From Nocardia brasiliensis NBRC 14402 (lineage in GTDB: Bacteria > Actinomycetota > Actinomycetes > Mycobacteriales > Mycobacteriaceae), in NCBI RefSeq assembly GCF_000308475.2, contig NZ_BAFT02000069.1:1-33118 (forward strand): a DNA stretch of 33,118 bases, written 5' to 3'. A model generated the notes under the pieces. That model saw only the letters and a program-made list of their open reading frames with translations. It was not told the DNA's origin and searched no databases. Below, in pieces: positions 26,613 to 33,118 of the stretch. A program made the translations under genes and the position numbers. The stretch's first letter is position 1; every line of letters starts with the position of its first letter.

Positions 26613-28447
26613 CACAGTGGCCTGACCTCCTCGACCTGTCCGTATTCCGGCGGCGTGCTGCTCTTGCTCAGTGAAGGCTTGCCCGGCATCAGATCGCCGA
26701 TCTCCGTCTTGCGCTGCGGATCATGGTGCGAGATGGACTCCTTCACTTCGGCAGCGTACTCGCCCTCCCACCACGGAACCGTACGAACCAGTACCGGCGG
26801 CGCGCCGGACGGGAACACGATCACGCGACCGCGGGGCAACTGCGCCAAACCTTGCACGCTGAACGTCTTAGAGGAGCCGAGCGAGCGCGAATAGCTCTTG
26901 CCGCCTTTGGATTCCGACACCGACGAGGAGACGACCTCGTAGTCGCCGATCGCCTCGGAACGCTCCCGCAGGAATGCGGTGTCGTCTACCCCGCTACCGA
27001 GCACCTTGATGTTCGCGGCGGCCCACAGCGCATTCATGCCGGGCTCGCCCCAGCAGCGCACGCCCTGCGCCCAGGACTGCAGCACGGTCATCACGACGAT
27101 GCCGCGGGAGCCGAAGTGGCTGTACTGCTTGGGCAGATCCTTCCAGCGCACCACGTTCGCGGCCTCGTCCAGCACGGCGAGCAGCGGAATCGGCAGCCGT
27201 CCGCCGCGCGACTGCGACGCGGTCCGCATCGCGACGTCGATGACGGCCTCGGTGAGCGCGCTGACCAGCGGGGCGGCCGAGCCGCGACCCTCCAGCGAGA
27301 GGCTGTAGAGCGTGCCGTTGTCGCGGATGAACGCGAGTTCGTCGAACTGGATCCGGTCACCGCCGCGGGTGATCCAGGGGTGCACGTTCGACAGTTTCAG
27401 GCAGCGGATCATCTTCTTCGCGGTGCCGAAAATGCCGCTGCGCGTACGGGCTTCAGCGTTGTACTGCGACGACAGACCGGAGGCCGTGTAGTGGTGCCTG
27501 GCCGCGCGCAGCAGCTCGATCGGCTCGGTGTCCTGCGGGTTGGTCACCCATTCCCAGACCTGCACGATCGGCCTGCTGCCGTTGCGGTCGCCGACCGCCG
27601 CGGCCAGGAACAGACCGGCCAGCAGATCTTCGGCTTCGGGATCGAAGAAGGCATCGGTCTTGGCGTCGGAGCCGTCGTCACCGTCGGCGAAGTGCCCGGC
27701 CAGCCGCGCCGCCCGCATCTCGCAGCCTTCGCGGCGCGCATCCACCCAGGACAGCGGATCCCAGAACCAGCTGGGCTCTTCGCCCGCGACACCCTGCGGG
27801 TCGAAGACGAAGGTGGGACTCCCCTTGGCCTCGCGCACATCCCGGGTCGCGTCCACCACGTCACGCTTGTTCGAGGTGGCCAGCACGGGGCCGATCGCGG
27901 TGAGAATGGCCGGGATCACCCGCGAGGTCGACTTGCCCTGGCGCGGACCCCAGATGTCCAGGTGCAGGTCCTCATAGGAGCCGTAGAGCATCTGGTTGTC
28001 GGCGATGCCGATACCGATCGGCACGCCCGGGATGTCCTGCGAACCCAGCCGCACCTCGAGCTGCTTGGCCTTCTCGCGCACGCCCGCCTCGGTGAGATGC
28101 GCGATGGCGCCGCCCTGGCCCATGTAGTCGGCCTTGTCGTCGACCGGGAGCTTACCGATCGTCTTGCGCTTCTTCATTCGCTTCTTGATCAGGACGTAGG
28201 CCAGCGCCGACGCCGCGACCAGCAGCACGATCACGGTGGACGCGTGCGGCCAGACCAGCTTGCCGCGCACCAGGTCCGCGACGATGGCGATCGGGTTGAT
28301 CGGAATCGACTGCGGCGTCACCGCCATCGCGTTGCCGAGATGCAGCGCCACCCACAACGTGCCGAGGACCGCGAACCCGGCGTACAGCGCGATCATGGTG
28401 GTGTCCGGCCCGACCGCGGCCGGATCCTTCACCGGCTTCTTCGCCAT
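26612..28447 (-). CDS. VirD4/TraG-like type IV coupling ATPase
   Basis: The 611-residue protein has two N-terminal membrane helices (about 17-41 and 70-88), a Walker A motif GPRQGKS (167-173) and a Walker B motif LLAVLDEAAN (D427, E428). It is a type IV coupling-protein ATPase, which in conjugation brings DNA or protein substrates to the secretion channel. Conserved surrounding stretches include FVFDPQG, EPSWFWDPLSW and LVSALTEAVIDVA. The ATG at 28447 has AGGAGG about 6 bases upstream. It follows the lipoprotein gene by 61 bases on the same strand. The last about 60 residues are polar and probably flexible. Confidence 0.92.
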   Translation of the reverse strand: MAKKPVKDPAAVGPDTTMIALYAGFAVLGTLWVALHLGNAMAVTPQSIPINPIAIVADLVRGKLVWPHASTVIVLLVAASALAYVLIKKRMKKRKTIGKLPVDDKADYMGQGGAIAHLTEAGVREKAKQLEVRLGSQDIPGVPIGIGIADNQMLYGSYEDLHLDIWGPRQGKSTSRVIPAILTAIGPVLATSNKRDVVDATRDVREAKGSPTFVFDPQGVAGEEPSWFWDPLSWVDARREGCEMRAARLAGHFADGDDGSDAKTDAFFDPEAEDLLAGLFLAAAVGDRNGSRPIVQVWEWVTNPQDTEPIELLRAARHHYTASGLSSQYNAEARTRSGIFGTAKKMIRCLKLSNVHPWITRGGDRIQFDELAFIRDNGTLYSLSLEGRGSAAPLVSALTEAVIDVAMRTASQSRGGRLPIPLLAVLDEAANVVRWKDLPKQYSHFGSRGIVVMTVLQSWAQGVRCWGEPGMNALWAAANIKVLGSGVDDTAFLRERSEAIGDYEVVSSSVSESKGGKSYSRSLGSSKTFSVQGLAQLPRGRVIVFPSGAPPVLVRTVPWWEGEYAAEVKESISHHDPQRKTEIGDLMPGKPSLSKSSTPPEYGQVEEVRPL

Positions 28448-28508
28448 GTCTGCCTCCTGTTGTCCTCTAGCGGCTCTGTGGGTGGATCTCTGCGAAAGGT
28501 CGTGCTGC

Positions 28509-29123
28509 TCAGCGGAACGCGTCGAGCCGCCAGCCGTCCGGGGTCTGCACGACGGTCGCGATGACCGTCGCGGGCGGCAGCTGCTCCTTACGCCCGTTCG
28601 GGTAGACGACCGTCTGCTCGATCCCGATCTTGAACTGCTGGACGTTCGGATCGCCGCCGGCCGGCGGCTTCTCCCCGGAGGCGAAGGTGAACGCGTCGAC
28701 GCGCGCCTTCGCCGTGGCCCAGTCCGACCACTGCAGCGTCGTCTTCGGCGTCTCCAGCCCGGTCGGCGAGCTGTCCAGCATGCGGACCAGGCTGGGGCCC
28801 AGCCATTTCCGCGCCCGGGTGAGCGAGGCGCCCTGCGCTTCGGTGGCGGGCTGCCAGGTGTAGATCTCGCGCAGCGCGGCCACCGCGACCCCGTCGGGCG
28901 TGACCGGATCGGGTGCGGGCACCCCTTCCAGCAACCGGGTCGTGGACGTGGCCGGTTGCGCCCCACCGGATCCCGCGTCGTCCCGGTCCCCCGTGCCGCA
29001 GGCGGCACTCAGCATCGCGACGCTCACCACCAGCATCACCACCAGTTTCGTGCGTACCGCTGTGTCTTTCCAGGCTAACCGCAAGGACCGACACTGCGTC
29101 AGTGCATCACCTGCGTGTTTCAC
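28509..29123 (-). CDS. Lipoprotein of the secretion module
   Basis: The 204-residue protein has a long positively charged n-region, a hydrophobic segment (VVMLVVSVAM) and a lipobox LSAAC with the acylated cysteine at residue 42. After a Ser/Thr linker comes an alpha/beta domain (DGVAVAALREIYTW... to DGWRLDAFR) of NTF2-like appearance, as in accessory proteins of Gram-positive transfer channels. The family is not recognised with certainty. The GTG at 29123 overlaps the hydrolase stop as GTGA and has GAGGAGG about 6 bases upstream, so translation is coupled. It probably sits on the outer face of the membrane, assisting the channel. Confidence 0.85.
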   Translation of the reverse strand: MKHAGDALTQCRSLRLAWKDTAVRTKLVVMLVVSVAMLSAACGTGDRDDAGSGGAQPATSTTRLLEGVPAPDPVTPDGVAVAALREIYTWQPATEAQGASLTRARKWLGPSLVRMLDSSPTGLETPKTTLQWSDWATAKARVDAFTFASGEKPPAGGDPNVQQFKIGIEQTVVYPNGRKEQLPPATVIATVVQTPDGWRLDAFR

Positions 29124-30802
29124 AGGACCCTCCTCGCCCTGCTGTCGCCCGGCACCGGCACCTCCGTGACGCCGCCGCCCGCACCGGGCACGGCCTGGAT
29201 CATCCGGCCGTTGCCGGAGTAGATGCCGACCTGGGCGGGGCCGCGCGGACCGAACGAGCTGAACACCAGATCGCCCTCCTGAATCCTGCTCATCGACACC
29301 TCCGCACCTGCCTCCCACTGCTGTTCGGCGGTGCGCGGCAGGGTGACCGAGCCGGACGAGGCCGCGAACACCGCGGCCGCGGTCAGGCCGGGACCATCGA
29401 GTCCGCCGCCGCTCGGACCCTGCGGTCCGCCGCCGCCCCACACGTACGGCGTGCCGAGCCAGTCGTGCGCGGCCTCGACGATCTGACTGCCGCCACCGCC
29501 CTGCTGCGGATCGAACCGCCCGAGCGCGCCGGGCGCGCGGTACTGCGCCTCCATCGCGAGGATGTTCGCCACGTACGGCTGGGTCTCGGAGTAGTGCGCC
29601 GCCACCTGATTCGGCATACCGCCGGAGGCGAGCACCGCGCCCTCACCCGCGTTGTACGCGGCCAGGGTCAGCGCGGTGACATCGCCCTGCACCCGGCCCT
29701 CCGATTGCCACTGCGTGATCTTGTGCGCGATGGCGCACATATAGCGGCCCTGGCCGATGATCGCGTCCCCGTCGTCCCACACGCTGGCGGTACCGTTGCC
29801 GTCGGCATCGATCACATACGGTTGGCCGTCATCGGGATTCACGCTCGCCGCGGTACTCGGCAGGAACTGGGCCAGGCCCTGCGCGCCCGCCGGGGACGTC
29901 GCCCCGCGGCGGAAACCGGATTCCTGCCTGCCCTGCGCGGCGAGCAGCGACGGCGTGATCTGCGGGCAGATCGAACCCGCACGGCGATACCAGATCTCGA
30001 GCTCCGGCGGCACCTTGCCCGCGGCGAGCGCGCCGCCCGCGGTGCCGAACCCGCGGTTGCAGCGCGGATCGCTGGAATAGGCCAGCGCCCCACCGACATC
30101 CGGCGTCGGCGCGCCGTCCAGCCAAGGCAGCGGGTCGATCTGGCGACCGCCGGTGAACCGCCCGCCCGGCACGATCTCGAAATGCAGGTGCGGGCCGCTG
30201 GATTCGCCCGCGGAGCCCACCTGGGCGATCGGCTGACCCGCGGTCACGGTGTCGCCCACCCGCACGTGCACCCCGGAATCCCACATGTGGCCGTACACCG
30301 CCGAGTACGCGCGGCCGTTGGTGTCCACCGAGTCGACGACCACCCAGTTGCCGAAACCCGAAGCGGGACCGGCGGCGACGACCCGGCCGTCGGCGACGGA
30401 GTAGATCGTGGTGCCGTCGGAGGCGGCGAGGTCGATGCCCTTGTGCGTGCCGCCGCGCGCGCCGAAGGTGTCCGAGACCGTGAAGGTGCCGGCGGCCAGC
30501 GGCAGCGTGCGCCGGATCGGACCGGCGCCCGCGGCCAGCGACGGCGTCGCCGTGACGGTCGGGTTCGCCGAGGTCCCCGGCGGCGCGCCCGCGGCCGGAT
30601 TCGCCTGCGACGCAGACGGTCTGCCGCTCGCCCTGGCATCACCCGGCGCGTAGCCGCCCAGCGGCGGCAGCGCCGATCGCGAGCCGAGCACCGAGGCGCC
30701 CTCGCACGGATCGTCGACCGCGGGCATCACGATGACGAGCACGATCACCATCAGGCCGAGGACCGCGCCGAGCGCACCCCACAAGAGCCCCCGTCCGCTC
30801 AC
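29120..30802 (-). CDS. Three-domain cell-wall hydrolase: M23 + lytic transglycosylase + NlpC/P60-like
   Basis: The 560-residue protein is membrane-anchored (helix about 6-25). An M23 endopeptidase domain has GTHKGIDL (H120, D124) and PHLHFEI (H205, H207). A soluble lytic transglycosylase domain has AAQGRQESGF (catalytic Glu about 294), AQGLAQFLPST and AAYNAGEGAV. A C-terminal NlpC/P60 fold begins GTPYVWGGGG. The last is degenerate: the expected DCSG is DGPG (no catalytic Cys, about 470), and the expected His before VGIY is Gln (about 524). It would open peptidoglycan for the secretion channel. GTG 30802 follows GAGG, and a longer frame to 30883 exists. Its stop overlaps the lipoprotein start. 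Confidence 0.92.
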   Translation of the reverse strand: MSGRGLLWGALGAVLGLMVIVLVIVMPAVDDPCEGASVLGSRSALPPLGGYAPGDARASGRPSASQANPAAGAPPGTSANPTVTATPSLAAGAGPIRRTLPLAAGTFTVSDTFGARGGTHKGIDLAASDGTTIYSVADGRVVAAGPASGFGNWVVVDSVDTNGRAYSAVYGHMWDSGVHVRVGDTVTAGQPIAQVGSAGESSGPHLHFEIVPGGRFTGGRQIDPLPWLDGAPTPDVGGALAYSSDPRCNRGFGTAGGALAAGKVPPELEIWYRRAGSICPQITPSLLAAQGRQESGFRRGATSPAGAQGLAQFLPSTAASVNPDDGQPYVIDADGNGTASVWDDGDAIIGQGRYMCAIAHKITQWQSEGRVQGDVTALTLAAYNAGEGAVLASGGMPNQVAAHYSETQPYVANILAMEAQYRAPGALGRFDPQQGGGGSQIVEAAHDWLGTPYVWGGGGPQGPSGGGLDGPGLTAAAVFAASSGSVTLPRTAEQQWEAGAEVSMSRIQEGDLVFSSFGPRGPAQVGIYSGNGRMIQAVPGAGGGVTEVPVPGDSRARRVL

Positions 30803-30926
30803 CGCGGCCTCGCGGGGCCCGGCTCCCCGGCCCGGGACACCCGCACACGCCGATATGACCGGAGGTGCCCTTGCGCCCGGCACGCGGGGGGAAAGGCAGC
30901 TTCGGTCGCATCGGCGGGTACGGGGC

Positions 30927-31235
30927 TCACTGGCCGCGCCGGGATTCGTTGAGGGTGTCGGCGAGCGTGCGGTTCATCTCGGCCGCCGCCGCCAATTGTT
31001 GTTGCAGCAGCGCCACTTTCCGGCGCAGCGCGGACGCGTCCAGGCGCTCCAGGCTCGGCCCCTCGGCCGCGCGCACCCAGTTGCGCACCGAATTGGTGTG
31101 CACGCCGATCTGTTCGGCGACTACGCGGCAGGCCTCGGACTCGCTGCGCAGCTTACCGGTGAGCGCGACGACCTGCTGGACCGCGGCCTGGCGCACCTCC
31201 GGCGAGACCCGGCGGTAGGAGCGGTGCGGCATCAT
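30927..31235 (-). CDS. Orphan IS3-OrfA-like HTH protein
   Basis: The 102-residue protein has an N-terminal helix-turn-helix of transposase OrfA type (RRVSPEVRQAAVQQVV through VVAEQIGVHTNSVRNWVRAA). A C-terminal leucine-zipper-like coiled coil follows (LERLDASALRRKVALLQQQL...). Size and layout match IS3-family OrfA. No OrfB/DDE gene and no terminal inverted repeats are visible around it. ATG 31235 has GGGGAGG about 6 bases upstream, with a second ATG at 31232. It sits in line within the module, 52 bases after the ATPase gene and 124 bases before the hydrolase, which suggests a domesticated regulator rather than an active insertion sequence. Confidence 0.83.
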   Translation of the reverse strand: MMPHRSYRRVSPEVRQAAVQQVVALTGKLRSESEACRVVAEQIGVHTNSVRNWVRAAEGPSLERLDASALRRKVALLQQQLAAAAEMNRTLADTLNESRRGQ

Positions 31236-31287
31236 CCGGCACACCTCCCCGCGCGGCGGACGATCGGTAAGTCGCGTCTGGCATCTC

Positions 31288-33118
31288 TCATGCGGCACTC
31301 CCGCCCTGCGAATCCGTGCCTCGGGCAGTCGATTCGGTGAACTCGCTGAAACGCTGGTTGGTGTCGTGGATTCCGCTCTCCTTCTCCGAAAGCGTGAACT
31401 CCATGTGGAACGGGATGCCCGGCCGGCGATCTTCACCGATCTTCAGCAGGAACTTGCCCGTACCCGGCGGCGAGGGCCGCTGCTGGCCCGGCTTGAGCGC
31501 CTCGCCGGTCAACGCCTGCGGCGCCGACCAGCCGGTCACCATCTGCTCCTCGGCGGAGGTGAACGGCACGATGCTGTCCAGGCGCTTGACCTCTTCGGCG
31601 GGCAGCGCGCCGAAGATCTTGGCGCGCGCGTTCCAGGAAGCCGAGCGCCTTGGCGATGGCCGATTCCGAGCCGAGCGCCTGCAGGTCCTTGATGGTGTGG
31701 CTGATCATGATCAACGAGGTGGCGATGCCGCGCTGCAGACGGGTCAGCTCGTCGACGCGGTCGACCATGAAGTCGCCCAGGCCGAGCACCTGCCAGAGCT
31801 CGTCCATCACCACCTGGAAGTAGCGTTGCGGCCCGAGATCGGCGTCGGAGAGCACGTGCGCCGCCTCCACCGAGGCGAACCCGTCGGCCCAACAGGCCAG
31901 CATCACAGCCGCTTTGAGCTTCTTGTCGCCGGTCGGGATGTGCGAGACGTCGATGCAGACCGCGACGGCGCTGGTGTCGATCGGCACCGAGGTCTGCCCG
32001 TTGAAGACCGCGCCGAACGGGCCCTGGGTGAGCGCGCGCAGCGAGCGGCGCAGGTTCTTGATCGCGTTCGAATACTCCTCGGCGTCGTCGGCGCCCGCGT
32101 CGAGCATCAGCTCCTCACCGCCCGCGACGATCACCTCCAGCAGGTTCTCCATGATCGGCGGCTGATCCGGCGTGTAACCGCTGCCCGGCTGGTAGAGGAT
32201 GCGCAGCGCGGTGGCGATCAGCGTTTCCTCGTAGTCGCGCACCCTGGCCCCGCGCACCAGTTCGACCAAGCCGGCGATGAGCGTCACCTGGCGGGCTCGC
32301 ATGTCCTGCAACACCTGCAGTTGCAGGGCGGGGTGGTCGTCCAGGCGCGGCACCACGGCGCCGAGCACACCGGCGGCCAGCGGATTCAATTTGCCGTGGC
32401 CGTAGCCGAGGTCGATCACCTGACCGCCGACCAGTTCCACCATCTTGCGGTAGTCCGGTTTGACGTCGGCCAGGATGAGCGGGGTGATGCCCTGGGCGAT
32501 GCCGCCCAGCACGATCCGGCGCACCAGCGACGACTTGCCGAAACCGTTGAGCCCCAGCACGAAAAGGCTCGGCGCGGTGATGAAGCTGCCGCGCATGAAC
32601 CAGTTCATCGGGTCGAAGCAGACCGGCGCGCCGGTGTGCAGGTGCGAACCGAGCGGGGTGCCGATCAGCGGCGCACCGGCGCCGACCGACCACGGCCACA
32701 ATCCCGCGACCTGCGCTGTGGTGGCCCGGTATTCGACCGGACGGCCGACCACGTTCATCCGGCCGCCACCCTCGCCGGCGTAGCCGCGATCGGTGAGTTG
32801 CGCGGTGCTGCGGTCGAATCCGTCCTCGAACACCTGCTCCGCGCGGGCCGCGTAGTTGCGCCTGCGGATGTCGTCGGTGCGAATCCGGAACTGCGCGAAG
32901 GCCGCCCGCAGGCCGGTCTGCTCGCGCACGATCATCTCGAGCCGGGTCCGGGTGGCTTCGTCGAGCAGCGGCGGGCCGGCGTTCTTGCGCCGGTCCGCCT
33001 TGGCCTTGGCGCGCAGCGCGGCCTTGTCCATCACCGGCGTGCCCATGGCCCGGTCGGCGGTGTAGTCGGTCTTGTTGGCCCGCTGCGCGTTTCGCGCGGC
33101 CCTGGAGCCGTTGCGGTC
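31288..33118 (-). CDS. VirB4/TraC-like secretion ATPase, frameshifted near the C-terminus, 5' end beyond the window
   Basis: The AAA ATPase of type IV secretion powers the channel. It has Walker A LGLNGFGKSS (about 165-173 counted from an internal ATG at 33046), Walker B QVVMDELWQV (D415, E416), ADVKPDYRKM and MISHTIKDLQ. The frame stays open from 33046 to the window edge and looks coding, so the true start lies to the right. Near 31621-31631 the frame breaks: after GFLERAR the current frame gives a basic, unlikely tail to 31433. The adjacent frame continues with AKIFGALPAEEVKRLDSIVP and then SAEEQMVTGWSAPQALTGEA to a stop at 31288. The break is in a (CG)n run, fitting a two-base loss (or one-base gain) by slippage or assembly error. 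Confidence 0.88.

Noticed and set aside
26723..28564. Long plus-strand frame opposite the VirD4-like gene
   Set aside because: The minus strand carries Walker A and B motifs and a ribosome site; the plus frame is a shadow.
30927..31235. Complete IS3 insertion sequence
   Set aside because: Only an OrfA-like frame is present; no OrfB, no terminal inverted repeats and no target duplication were seen.

Overview
The window is high-GC actinobacterial DNA with many GTG starts. It most likely comes from a mycolic-acid actinobacterium (Corynebacteriales), and Nocardia is my best guess. The reasons are an EspC-like type VII secretion substrate pair, a KorAB 2-oxoglutarate:ferredoxin oxidoreductase, the mycobacterial-type cytosolic malate dehydrogenase, and a gene set (aspS, HEIGHH metallopeptidase, CX3CX2C radical SAM protein, hisS, membrane-anchored cyclophilin) that from memory sits together in the Mycobacterium tuberculosis Rv2572c-Rv2582 interval. 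The species assignment is inference.

Layout. 1-311 is probably the repetitive 3' end of an upstream gene. 675-2243 is a Tat-exported PhoD-type phosphatase whose C-terminus is frameshifted. 2562-3180 holds two paralogous small membrane proteins with glycine/cysteine-rich tails. 3272-4447 is an APH-fold kinase-like protein, divergent from a proline-rich membrane protein (4633-6051). A DUF389 membrane protein (6086-7078) and aspS (7496-9289) follow on the minus strand. Next are a zinc metallopeptidase (9665-10588) and a small secreted protein (11141-11683), then an EspC/EspA-like pair (14122 to 12138, minus). An SDR enzyme (14332-15336) lies behind two tandem KstR-like operators. A radical SAM protein (15368-16384) has an SOS-box-like palindrome in front of it. 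korAB (16521-19618) converges on mdh (20079-21089). A two-TM protein (21653-22300), hisS (22695-23969) and the cyclophilin (24187-25062) close the housekeeping part.

From about 25.4 kb to the right edge lies a type IV secretion/conjugation-like module, read right to left: VirB4-like ATPase (cut by the edge and frameshifted), orphan IS3-OrfA-like HTH protein, three-domain cell-wall hydrolase, lipoprotein, VirD4/TraG-like coupling ATPase and a DUF4913 protein. A small coiled-coil protein is encoded divergently. No relaxase, integrase or attachment site is visible in the window.

The intergenic regions are rich in structure. Three copies of an exactly 61-nt hairpin element (296-356, 494-554, 10734-10794) share a conserved centre while their stems change by compensatory substitutions. 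A second dispersed family carries a CCCGCACC...GGTGCGGG theme (11724-11784 and three copies in 19649-20000). There are also several long perfect inverted repeats and a 77-bp tandem duplication between the VirD4-like gene and the DUF4913 gene. The main candidates for something undescribed are the covarying hairpin family, the cysteine/glycine-tailed protein pair, the secretion module with its catalytically dead NlpC/P60 domain, and the sterol-type operator pair.
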